Shown one piece after another: positions 24,801-36,959 of a stretch of 64,000 nt of DNA (position 1 is the first letter of the stretch; each line of letters starts with the position of its first letter). Source of the DNA: Paulownia fortunei (taxonomy: Eukaryota; Streptophyta; Magnoliopsida; Lamiales; Paulowniaceae); contig JAGSPU010000052.1 of NCBI GenBank assembly GCA_019321725.1, positions 1,984,001 to 2,048,000 of the forward strand. Reading direction: 5' to 3'. A model generated the notes under the pieces. The model searched no databases, was not told the DNA's origin, and saw only the letters and a list, made by a program, of their open reading frames with translations. The position numbers were made by a program, and so were the translations under genes.

Positions 24801-27800
24801 GAGGTCATCAAAAACTCTTAAAGGAAGCAGTCTGATTACAAGCAATGGGCAAAGGCGACTAAAGAGACAATGCTCATGTTTCATATCCTCACTGTTTGAA
24901 TCCTTCCTTCCTTTCCATTTTGAAAAGCACTCGTCAATTCTGCTCAAGGCCAAAGCAAATTTAAAGATAGAAAAAATATGATATTAAGAAATATATAAAA
25001 TATCTGGCCATTGTCAGAATATTTAATTTCTGATACTGCCACAATATGATACTAAAATAATCAGTAACATAGATTCCGTAAGGGGAATGTTATAAAAGGC
25101 AAAACAAGAAGCAATCAAACAGTGAGGCGCGGGCTGTTCTTATAAAATCACCTACCTATCATACTTCCTCAGCTGTGACTGTATGCTTCAATTTCCAATT
25201 TGGGATGCCAACAAATAATGTTCCCTTTCCTAAAATAGTTAGTTAAAATCACATAAAGTAGTTCGTCTAGTTTTTTTTGGCTATTTAGTTTGAGGGTGAA
25301 AATAAAAGGTTCTATCAATTATCTACCTTTTCAACTCACCTAAAAACTTCATTCTCTAAGTATTCATTCGAATACATTCAAGAAAAGGGAGACTTAACAC
25401 ACCAGAAAGGATGACCCAATCCAAAAGTACACAAAACAACATTTTAGTTACTTGTATGGAGTGCCAAAAATGTCATATTTCGTAAGTTATTATTATTAAC
25501 AGATTAGGTAAATTGAGAAGCACATGAGGATACCATAATAACTAATAAAAGTAGATACTGAAACAAATTCAAAGAATAGAATATATACAAATATTTAAAA
25601 CGAAGGGAAGATCAGAACGCAAGGTTACTCACTCTTTCTGTTCTCTCATATTCACTATAAGTCGATTAAAGACTAAATCCACAGCCTCAGCCAAGTATTC
25701 ACTTATATGACTGAGGAACCTCACAATAACAGCATTTGATGGTTCAGCTAACATCTTGTCTATTAAGGGACCAACCATTACATGCCAATCTTCAACCTGA
25801 AAATTTTTGTGGAACCATTGTGGTTAAACATCAAAATAAAAAAACCAAATGAAACAGCACCACTGTTTACCAAATGTAATACAGCCAAATCATATAAAGC
25901 ATTTGGGATCCATTATATAATGAATGTCACAGAAAAGCAATTTTGGCTAGTCAAGATTTCTCATAGAGATGCTTCTTACCTACTTTTGCCTTAAACGTAG
26001 AAGAAAGAAAATACGATTGACCATTCCAAACTCTAATAGAGTTTTGCAAATGTTATTACTGTCGCCAAAAGAAGATTTGAAGCAATGCATTCTCCTCTTA
26101 TTGATCTAAACAAGATGCTGGTTTAAGAAGGCAATCTTGGCAAAGATAAATGGACACTATATGCTGTAAAAAGAGGTAAAGCGTATGGACATCATGGAAA
26201 GCAACTACCATCCAAGCAAGTCAGTGCAATATGGCACATCGAGGTATCATATATCAAAGAGCTTAGTCGAAAAATTCATCAGGTCGTGGCATGTGATCGT
26301 ATTGGAGATATGTGCCACACTATAGATATCTATTTACTATGGAAACAGTTAATTATATTGCATTACGCTTTAACGTTTACATGTTTTGCCCACTCAGAAA
26401 GCAACTTCAGGAGCCTATCAGCATCCAGTGTTGATCCTGCAATGCAATGGTTAACAGTGAACCATATTAAAAAGGGTATATATTTGATATTTGGAAAAGG
26501 CAGTTCTTCTCATTTCTTTTTGTCTCTTTCTACTTTTTGGTGGGGAGGGGGCGGCAACTGTTTGTGGAAAGAACTCTATGTCCATTTTAATGAAGCAATA
26601 AATATGGAACCCCAGCGAAATTAGGCCTAAAGGTTGGAAAGTGAGTTTCAGATGTTTCGGGCATACCTTGTTTTCTACCTGTGGGAGCACCTGAATCTGG
26701 GTTTTGAGAGAGTTTGCTGCACAAGACAATGTAAGAATTTAAGTTACAAATTCAAGCCACAATATTAAATGAAAATAAATAGGGCCGTTCAAAATGAAAA
26801 GAGAACTTTTTATTCTTGCAAGTCTTGTATAGTCTAGAAATAAGTTTGGCCTACAATTTGCATGGAATTCTTAATCTCACCAGTATACGATACCAACAAA
26901 CAAATAAATAAAATAATTCATTTGTCAAAATACCTGAGAGAGTCAAGCAGCATGCACAAAATTTCAGGTTTTTGTTTATGATTGACTAGCAAGGCAATGA
27001 GTGCATTACTCGCCGATATCTGTACACTTTCGCATGTTGAATAACTTAGGTCAACAAGGGTAGGCAAAACCAATGTTGGGTCTGCAACAGTAAATTGAAG
27101 TGATCAATTAAAACAAGTGGATCAATTTCTAAATGCCCCAGGTGCAACAGGGTCATTTCACTTTAAGTGATGTTCTGCTGTAAGAGTGAAGAAGAAACGA
27201 TCAATCTCATGCTTGAATGGGTGTGCGTGCATGTGTGTCTGTGAGAGAGAGAGAGAGAGAGATGATCAATGATCCCATTTATTTGGCCAGTCCATCAAAC
27301 AAGAGGAAAATTTGGGACTGACAGTGCATACAGTGAACTATTGAATAGGAAAACTGCAGACTGGTATATGGGACATCACATAATGCAACCGCAAAGACCA
27401 GGGCACATTACAGTACTAATAAATGCTTTTACATTTCTGGAAAATTTATTACCCATGTGATAAAGACAAACTTTGACATGTGCTGTTTATCCAACAGAAG
27501 AAATGAGTCACTCAACTAAAATGCAATTTTTTTTATTTTAATGGTCAAACATTTCTGCCTGATTTTGTGTATTATTTGTCTGAAAGATTAATGAATCACT
27601 TAGCTAATTCGAGAACTAACCAATCATCGGAATCGAATTGGCTGCCTGATTTTGTATAATCTGATCTTCATCTCCAAGACATTCTAACAAGTGGTTTGCA
27701 ACATCTTGCCTGAGAATTCAGAAAATATTAACACACGCAAAGAATCCAAAATCAACAAAAAGGTGAGGAACTGTCATAAGATGTAAAAACCACCAATTTA

Positions 27801-30800
27801 GTTACATACCAAGCCGCTTGTGAAAGTGCATTAACTGACCCAGAAGATATGTGGATGAGATCTGCTACAACATCAACAGCATTCCTCCTCTGGGAGACAT
27901 TTTTGGAGTCAATGCGCTTTAGAACTTCATTAAGGCACTTACTATCTGAGCATCTGTCACATAAACCATTAACAGTTACTCTTGAACATAAAGATGGGCT
28001 TAAACTACAAAACAAACCTAACATGTCATTAACGGATCATACATTGAGCAATATTCTGCAAGAAGCTTAACAATAGCTTTTGCTGCTGCATCTCGCTCAT
28101 CCAAAAGATTTAGCAGTATTGGCAGTGAAGCATCCATTTGTCTAATGTCACCAATACTTCTTTTAGATAAAGTATGATTTGTTCTGAAAATGACAGCTTT
28201 AAATATGCTTATAGCTCCATCAATCACTTCCTCATCAGCACACCGTAGCTGTAGAACATCAGTACCACTTAATGAAGTAAACACTTCAAATGCAATGCAC
28301 ATTCCAAATATGGGATCTATTCCTTAATTCAGATGTTACAATTAGCCAATGACGGCCCAAAACACAAACAGCATGAATAATAAAAAGCCAATGGAGACAC
28401 AGTGTACGGGTAAAGTATTCCTAATGAGAGAGAGCTTCACGATTAATTTGCCACAAAGATGGGAAAGTAAATGGAACAATTTGTAGGAAAATCTTATTCA
28501 AAACCTGATGCAGATAAACAGTTAAGAAAAAGCAACTGTAAAGGAGTGCTTTTGATGCAAGCTCCAAAAATATCATCCAGCATTAATCAACCTCAATCAG
28601 GATCCGCAATTTATTTTTCCTAGATTTTTATTACTATCAAACAGGAATATCGTTCATAACTTTGACCACTTCTAAAGTTGCAGAGTCTTATGTAGTCATG
28701 CTTGAGTAGGGTCAAGCTTTTTTCTAAGCCAAAATATGTAAGAATTGGCAAAAATAGTACTTAATAGAAAACCATGAAGGCAAAAATTTTAAGCGATTTT
28801 CTTTCCGGATGTGTGACGCGGTAACAGCCTGGGTAGTGCTGTTTTTGGAGGTCTCCTAAACACCACCCTACTTCTCTTACATCCTCTTTCCTCGTTTCTT
28901 TAATTTACTATTCTCGTAGTGTTTAGGAGACCTCCAAAAACCTTACTCATCTGAACTCAAGAAGCAGTACACCCAAAGGCTGGCATCACCTGTTAAAATA
29001 GAAAAGGTTGATTTCTATTTTTGTTTCAAGCTCAAGTTGTAAGCAAATATGAACCAATACACTAATAGGCAATCATGCCCAAACAGACCCTAGACAACAC
29101 TCTTAACATATTCTATGCAACAAAATCCAGACGAAAATTTCCATTTTACCATTGCCCAGACCAGAAAAACATGCTAGATATCTACCAATTTGCAGATTAA
29201 TTCTTGTGATTTGACGGATAATATTTGACTGGCTACACAAGTCCAATGATGTGTTTCCTGAAGTTAATTCTCATAAATGCACGTCATCCGAAGTCGCATC
29301 CAACAAGTAAAATAACTATTCCTTACCCCAAAAAAAAGAATAATAACTATTGAATAATAATTGATATATACAAATGAAAATATGCCGCCACCACCTAAAG
29401 ACAAAAAAGAAGGAGAAGAAAAAAAGGAACAGCGGTCAACCACATTTAAAAATGTGATTTACCATTACATCCACAAATCATTAACCAAGTGATTAGAATT
29501 AAGAAAGATAACTCAAAATTTTCCACAGTTCAAACAACACATTTGCTGTAACTCAATCTAGAAGTTCGTAATACTACCTGAGACATGAGAACTTGAGAAA
29601 TTTGAGATCCAAATTCTGTTATTGCATTTCCAAATTGCTGATTATCTAGTCGACCCAATAAAAGCAAAAGGCAATTCAGGAAAAAAATTACGGTCTCTGA
29701 TTTGCTGTTTTTGCTCATACTAGGTTCTTCAACTTGGTTGTCTGCATAAAACTGTAAATGTTCATAAGAATCTGAAGAATGAAAGAAGAAACAAAAGCAA
29801 CAGGCAGGATTACACCCCATTCATATGAGCACATGTTCATGTATATGTCTTAAACTAGACTTCAAATCTAAAACAAATAGTGAGTCCAAGAGGTCTAGCT
29901 TCCAACTCCTGCCAATATTAGTTCACAATCTCCAGATGGTCTAATTTTCTTCTACAAATGCTTTTCCTTTTTGTATTAAAAGAAAACCAAACGGAAATTT
30001 TCCAAGTCACGCAACATGCTAGTCTCTATAAAAGATGAATTTCACAGCTCTCAGTCGAAACCTGAGGCAACAGATTTTCTGCAAAATCACCACACTCAGT
30101 CACTGACTCTTGATGCCTAATTGCCTGCTCAAGTATTCTTCATATGCTACATCTGAGAGCAAAAGCTTAAACATATATGTAGCGCTAAGCAGCTTAAACA
30201 GCGCATTTTCCATTGCATCTATGGTTTATAGGAAAGACAACATGATTACAAGCAAACTTCTGAAGCAGAAGCAATATATATACATAAATAGCAAAAACTT
30301 GATATCGATAAAAATAATCAAAAACTTGATAGCCACAAAAAACAATCAACAACTTGATAGCCAAAAAAAATTCCATTCCAAACAAATATTGAATACCACA
30401 GAATTCAAATCATAGCTTAATCCATTGCCAATGTTGCAAACAAAAGTTAAAAGTTCAACACACACTTCCCCCAAAGCCCATCTGCAGACAGAGAGAGTAA
30501 GCATTATCACAAATTTCAGGCCTTGTTTCTCTCAACATTAACAATGTAAACAAATGTCCAAATGAAAGAGTGCTACCTGAATACCAGACAAATATTGGTC
30601 CAATAATTTTTTATGTTGCTGAGAAAAATTGTGGTCTTCTAAAGCGCAAGAGCATGCCGTAATGTTTCCAACAAGAAGACAGAAGCAAAGAACCAGTCTT
30701 CAGCATTTGCGATTCTGTCTTTGAATAACAAATATAAGAAAATAAGAACTGAAGGTTGAGCAAAACAGCACGCGAAAAATATTTAAAACATTCAGTATCG

Positions 30801-33800
30801 ATAAGACCTGCCTCGTCTTGAAAGCAACCATAATGTTGTTTCATTTCTTGCAGCCACTTAAATACCCTTTCCAATCCTTTTGCATGCAAAGAACGGCTTT
30901 TCCTGCTCCACTGCATTAAAAAAAAAATCAAACGAGTAAACCAACTAATCAACAAGTTGAAGCAAAAAAGGCGAATCAACATCACAAAAGCTAAAAACAT
31001 TTTAAAAAGCTGATGATAATTTTTCTAGATTCTAAATAGTATTAGACAAAAGAATTAGTATGTTACTAGTATGAACTTATTATATAACCAAGAAAGGCCT
31101 CTAACTAGAAGTATAAATCTTTCATTGATAAGACATTCGATTTGAGTGAAGAGGCGGAACAAATGGAATTATTTTATCAATGTTAGCAATAATGATGGTT
31201 GAGAAGGAAAATGGAAGGAACTTCTTACAAGACTTCGCCATTTTCGTCTCATTCTCGAGAGTGCAGAAGGGAAAAGGAACTCAAAAAACAACTCAGGACT
31301 TGCGTCCATTGAAATAACATGATATACCCGAAACCAGCAGGCTATGACCTTCAAAACTACAAACACTCTCTTACGCAACCACAGAACAAGGAAGCTAACT
31401 TTCTTTTTAACTCCCATACCCTTCCTTCATGCTTCAGTACAATTTAAGGAACCTAGGAGAGTAACTGACATCATAAGAGTTCTCAAAGTAGATGCTTGTA
31501 TGCTAAGCAGGAGAAAAAGTTCTTACTATTTGGCATATAAGATACCAAAGAGCACAAAAGTTAACCAAATTCAGTTTCAACTAATAAATTAACTCCATGC
31601 AGCAAACAAAACTGTAACTTTTGCTCATAAAAGATCATGTATGCCAAACTTGCCAGCCATGTTTGTTATTCCAAAAGATTGGGACAACATCGTAAAATTG
31701 CAATTCAAGCAACCAACAGCAAAACCATTTTTCTGTAAACTATACTTTTAAGTTTCAGTAGCAAAATTATCAAAATTCAGCATAGCATTTCCAAAAGTAT
31801 ACAATTAGGTTAAGAGAAAACAAAAGTGCAGAAAGGAAAACAAAAAGGAAGAGAATATATATTACAGATGTGCAGCAGTTAATAGACAAAACACCAAAAA
31901 ACATAATGAAAACCTTTATGGTGCATAGAGCAGCAAATCTAAACTTCTGCACCAAGAATTGATAAAGAAAGTTAAGATCGTACAGCTGTAAGTTTCTTCA
32001 CAAGAGTTATAAGTTCATTGAGATTATTCCAAAGAAGCAAATTCAATTCCAAGCTGGAGGGCACTTCAGATGCTTTCCTCATTTTCTTGTCTCTGTCATT
32101 AGCAGTAGTGGGTAACAAATTGAGAGGCTGATTTTTAGCATTAAAAGAAGATGATTTTTGCTTTTGAGTTGAAGCCAGATCCTTTTTGGTCAACGCTACT
32201 GTAAGAGATAAAATAAAATCAGCAGCAGCAACTGCAAGGCGAGTTGGCAACTCAAATCCCTCCTGCATATTGCTATAATTTCAAATGATAAAACATCCAG
32301 TCAGAAGCACAAACATAAGATACAATGTAATGTAAGTATACAAGTTTACCACTCTACATTGTCCATAATATGAGGCCCTGAAACTGTTGACTAGCACAAT
32401 CCCAATAGACTAATTAACTATCAGCCATCAGGATCAATTAACCAAATCAACTCAGTAACACCTCACTAGTGTAACATATGAAGATAGAAGACATCAATAA
32501 AAACTAACATCCAGAACCAAACCAACCCAGGCAACTAACAAACTTAAAAATCAGAATCAATAGAAACAAATGCAAGTTTAGAGCTTATGAAATACACAGA
32601 CCCTCTATCCACAAGATATAGTGTTCAACTAAAGGCAATCCCACCAGAGGTCACATAATCCTTTTCTTCACTTTTGTACACCATTAAGTAATCTGGGCAA
32701 TGGTAGAAGGAAAAAACACAAAAAATCTAAACTAAGATTATGAAACAGAGCCCTGGAATATGTTCTTCAGCATAGTTTCGAATTCAGAAGCCTATTTCTA
32801 ATGCAATTTCAATAAACAAAGTGCGTAGAGAATTCCTTCCACCACTTGTAATCAAAGGCAAGCTGACAAATTCAACATCACTGACTCAACAATGAAGAGT
32901 GGTGAAGAGTACAAAATGATTCGATTGAATAATAAAAAGTACAAGGGGAACATACCTTCCATTGCATATTATAGATAAGAGATGGGTGACACAAGAACAA
33001 CATATCTTTAATATCGCATCATACTTCTCGCTTATTGCTGCACGAGTACCAAAAATTTACTTGTTAACAACTCGTAACTAGTTTTGGAGTTATCAGAAGA
33101 GCAAAGACGAGGTAGTCACCACTATTAAGAATATCAAACAAGAATTACCTCCAAAGTGCAAAACAAAAAAAAAAAAAAAAAAGAAAAAGGAAACTAAAAC
33201 AAAAACAAAACAAAACAAATGATGTTGGAACACAGTATCTCATCCAGACATATAAGTAATAGTTCAATCCACCACATAAGATGGAAGACTGTTGAAACAA
33301 ACAATCAACTAAAATAGTATCAATATCTTTCAAAAGCCGAAGTCTATACTGGTTAAAATCATGGGCTAACGCTTAATCTGGCAGCTGGATTCAAGATTTC
33401 AGCCAATTGCAACAACAATTATCCAACAACCAGTACTACATAAATCCTTAATCTAACTTTTCTATTAATTTATGGAGAAGGAGAAAACAAACAAAACTGT
33501 CAAGACATTGACATCTTATGGAGGAAGCTGTATCAGAAAGAGAAAAAGGACAGAGAACCAAACAAATAGAAGGAATATCCAAGTAAATAGTAAAATTACC
33601 ATTAGTGGCGACATTGTTCACAACATTCTCATATTCAATAAGACTGCGTCCAAGAAAACACCACCCAAGAGCCACATAGCGATCATCCCTTCTCGAAATA
33701 ATGGCTGCTAAATTTCTCACAATGGCTTGGAATAAAATCTCATCTTGAAACAGCCAATTCAGAAGTATCAGCACCTGGTTTCCTTGTTTTGACTCTCTCA

Positions 33801-34797
33801 TTGTCAACCACTGGTAATAAAGAAAGTGAGCATGAAAAGTTACAACAAATCATCCAAATGAAATTAATTTCACTTCCAAAAGAACAGCACTAATTTTTCA
33901 ATAAGCAAGCAATACTTTAGCAAATCGTGTGTATAAATTGCCTAGGTTTTGCAGATACCAATCACTGCAAACCAATTTTTCAGCAAACCCTGCAAAAGAG
34001 CTGCCCATATTCGTATTTTGCAAATTATTAATAACTAGATATAGAATTGCCTATATATCTTAGCAACCATTTATATTGATTGCTCATATCTTAGCAAACC
34101 CTGAATATAATGCCCATGTTTTAACAAAATCTGTACATAAATAGCCTTATGTTCCTATCTATACATAGCGAATGACTCTGAAATTAAGAGAAAAAAATTA
34201 CAGGAACAAGCATGCACGTTTATTCACCTATCCGAAGTTGCCTATCTAGAAAACCCTGTACATTGATTGTCTACATTCTACAGCAAACCATGTACATAAA
34301 TTGCCTATGCAGATGCAAATGACCGATTTCAAAATTAAGAAAGAAGGAAAACTATAAAGAAAATCGCGTACATGTTGAATAATGGGAACGAGAACTTGGT
34401 CCAAAGGCTCGCCTTTTTCCGCAGCTTCGGCTATGTACTTGTGCAGAAACCACAGTGACTGTTCCAAAGAAACTTAGAAACATAACCAAGAATCAATAAA
34501 AAAAAAAAAAAAGCAGCAAGAAATAATAAATTAAAATATAATTGTTCACAAGAACTAAAATAAAGTTTACACATATGTTAAACATGTGTGTGTTTCTGTG
34601 TTTGCTGTTTTGTAATTTGTACCAGTGACGGGGGCGATTTTGGGAGGGGTATGGAGCCGAGAAATGGCGTCCTGGAGTTTCTTCGGCTTCGCGTTGAGTA
34701 GAGTGGTCATGACCCGGCCCACGGTGGCCGAAACCATTGGACCCGAATCAGAGCCCGAAGCCACCCCGATTAACTGGTGCTCTTCTTCTTGGTCCAT
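21868..34797 (-). CDS. Large ARM/HEAT-repeat protein, plant-conserved, function unknown
   Basis: Deduced 24 exons, about 1,100 residues. Exons, 5' to 3': 34797-34623, 34472-34372, 33810-33600, 33037-32956, 32272-31984, 30910-30808, 30714-30577, 29751-29578, 28248-28043, 27953-27810, 27709-27621, 27081-26934, 26716-26667, 26436-26381, 25796-25633, 24939-24782, 24141-24084, 24004-23932, 23568-23467, 23356-23260, 23184-23104, 22998-22767, 22665-22525, 22097-21868. Phases chain throughout once three small indels are allowed: an extra T near 30641, a missing base near 22946 and a missing G near 22022. It starts MDQEEEHQLIGVASGSDSGP and is made of amphipathic Leu-rich helix pairs (RNAVDVVADLIHISSGSVNA, QAAWQDVANHLLECLGDEDQ), typical of ARM/HEAT solenoids. 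No catalytic motif. It resembles an uncharacterised Arabidopsis ARM-repeat protein, from memory At3g57570, which lies close to DREB2F there. Divergent from the MEF1-like gene. Confidence 0.8.
28841..28941. repeat. Perfect 23 bp inverted repeat with 55 bp loop (intronic foldback)
   Basis: The arm at 28841-28863 is exactly the reverse complement of the arm at 28919-28941 (core TTTTTGGAGGTCTCCTAAAC). The loop between them is CT-rich. It lies in the 1.3 kb ARM-gene intron between the exons at 29751-29578 and 28248-28043. No flanking direct repeat is clear. It could be a small foldback MITE or a source of hairpin RNA. Confidence 0.9.
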
Positions 34798-35110
34798 CTG
34801 TGTGTGTGTGTATGTGGGAGAGAGAGGGTGGTAACTTCTGGTGGTTTCTCAATTAATCGAACAACCTAAGACGACGTCGTATCTTTAGCGTTAAGAAATG
34901 GCAAAATTAGAATATAAGAAAGAAAATTGAAAAAGGAAAACCCCATAAATCCACCAATTTAAACCAAGAGGCAATAACCTCAATGACACGACGCCGTATG
35001 GAACCAGCTAAAGTTAAACCCATAAAACCCATCTTCTCTACGCCGCCATCCCGCCGCCGTGATGCATCCCCGCTTCGCCACCCTTTGAGAATACTCCCAA
35101 ATCGCCATAA
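34798..35110. promoter_or_regulatory. Shared divergent promoter of the ARM-repeat and MEF1-like genes
   Basis: Only 313 bp separate the start codons of the ARM gene (-, 34797) and the MEF1-like gene (+, 35111), so both promoters and leaders must fit here. It contains the palindrome ACGACGTCGT at 34871-34880, with an ACGT core as bound by bZIP factors, and a related ACGACGCCGTATG at 34988-35000. No clear TATA box, as is common for housekeeping and organelle-related plant genes. Initiation sites cannot be placed from sequence. Confidence 0.6.
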
Positions 35111-36959
35111 ATGCTTCACCGTTTACTGAAAGAACCGTTCCAAGAGCCAACACTACCATCCCCCAAACAACCCACAATTCTTTCAGGATTTTTTCCTCAA
35201 AATTCATTCAATCAACAAAGCTTCGAGTTAAACTACCGAATTATATGCAATCAGTTAGTCGACTTTACTCGCGGAAAAAATCTTCTCAAAGGCCAATCTA
35301 TTCATGCCCTCGTTATCAAATCTGGGCTCCAAACAATTCCTCTTCTTTGCCACCATTTAATCAACTTCTACTCCAAGCTTCAGCTCCCGTATTGCTCGGA
35401 GCAAATTTTCCGTGAAACCCACTTGAAATCTTCCACCACTTGGAGTTCCATCATATCATGTTTCACTCAGAATGAACTCCCGTTTCGTGGGCTTGAGTAT
35501 TTTAAGTTAATGCTGCGGAATGATGGAATGTTTCCTGATGATTATATTTTTCCGTGCGCGACGAAAGCGTGTGCAATGATTAATGGTCACTGTTTGGGGC
35601 AATCGGTGCATTGTCTAGCGGTGAAAATTGGCTTTGATGTGAATGTGTATGTGGGGAGCTCTGTTGTGGATATGTACGCCAAATGTGGGAGTTTAGCATA
35701 TGCGAGGAAGATGTTCGATGAAATGCCTGAGAAAAATGTGGTGTCATGGAGTGGGATGATTTATGGTTATGCACAAATGGGGGAGGACGAAGAGGCTTTG
35801 AGGCTTTTTAAGGGTGCGTTGTGGAAGGTTTGGATGTGAATGATTTTACATTCTCGAGTGTGATTCGTGTTTGTGGGAATTCGACATTTTTTGAATTAGG
35901 GAAGCAAATGCATGCTTTGTGCTTGAAAATGAACTATGACGAAACCAGCTTTGTGGGGAGTGCTTTGATCTCTATGTACTCAAAGAGTGGCATGATTGAG
36001 GGTGCTTATCAAGTGTTTGATGAGGTTTTGGATAAGAATTTGGGGATGTGGAATGCGATGTTGATTGCATGCGCCCAGCATGCGCATACAAGGCGTGTTT
36101 TTGAATTGTTTGAGAAATTGGAAAATGTGGGGATGAAGCCGAATTTTATCACGTTTTTGTGTATACTCTATGCGTGTAGCCATGCGGGCTTAGTGAAGGA
36201 AGGAAAATATTATTTTGGTATGATGAAGGAATATGGTATAGAGCCAGGAAGTCAGCATTATGCTTCAATGGTGGACTTGCTTGGCCGAGCTGGGAAATTG
36301 CAGGAGGCCATGAAATTAATTGAGGAAATGCCAATGCAACCAACGGAGTCCGTCTGGGGAGCTTTATTGACTGGTTGTCGAATTCATGGAAATACTGAGC
36401 TGGCGGGTTCTGTGGCTGATAGGGTCTTCGAGTTAGGGCCTGTAAGCCCAGGCCTACACGTGCTGCTATCCAATGCTTATGCAGCCGCAGGCAGATATCA
36501 AGAGGCTGCAAAGGCGAGGAAGATGCTCAAGGATCGTGGACAAAAGAAGGAAACAGGTTTGAGCTGGGTGGAGGAAGGTAATAGGATTCACACATTTGCT
36601 GCAGGAGATAGGACACATGAAATCACTGAGGAGATTTATAGAAAGCTGGAGGAATTAGGGAGGACATGGAGCGAGCTGGTTATGTTGCAGACACAACTTA
36701 TGTGTTGAAAGAAGTTGGTGCTGAAGAGAAGAGCCAGACCATTAGGTATCACAGTGAGAGATTAGCCATTGCTTTTGCACTCATTACCTTTCCACCCGAA
36801 AGGCCCATTAGAGTTATGAAAAACTTGCGTGTGTGTGGTGATTGTCACATTGCCATAAAGTTTATTTCCAAGTGCACTGGAAGGATTATAACGGTGAGAG
36901 ACAACAATCGATTTCATCGGTTCGAGCACGGGGAGTGCTCTTGTGGTGACTACTGGTGA
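35111..36959 (+). CDS. MEF1: PLS-class PPR-DYW protein, mitochondrial RNA editing factor MEF1-like
   Basis: Intronless, about 616 residues. PPR-DYW proteins bind organelle transcripts with their PPR tract and carry out C-to-U editing with the DYW deaminase-like domain. Seen here: an N-terminal region likely to be a targeting peptide, PLS repeats ([60 protein letters not shown]), an E domain ([20 protein letters not shown]), then DYW with [10 protein letters not shown] (His-Ser-Glu), [10 protein letters not shown] (CxxC) and the terminal CSCGDYW. The ordered blocks closely follow Arabidopsis MEF1 (At5g52630), including [13 protein letters not shown] and NELP. Two single-base losses break the frame, near 35820 (after RLFKGAL) and 36665 (before [10 protein letters not shown]). 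The DYW domain is complete afterwards, so I treat the gene as functional with sequence errors. Confidence 0.88.

Noticed and set aside
28841..28941. Reading the intronic hairpin as a known microRNA gene
   Set aside because: Arms match no microRNA I recognise, and a perfect stem with a CT-rich loop also fits a foldback element; left as an inverted repeat.
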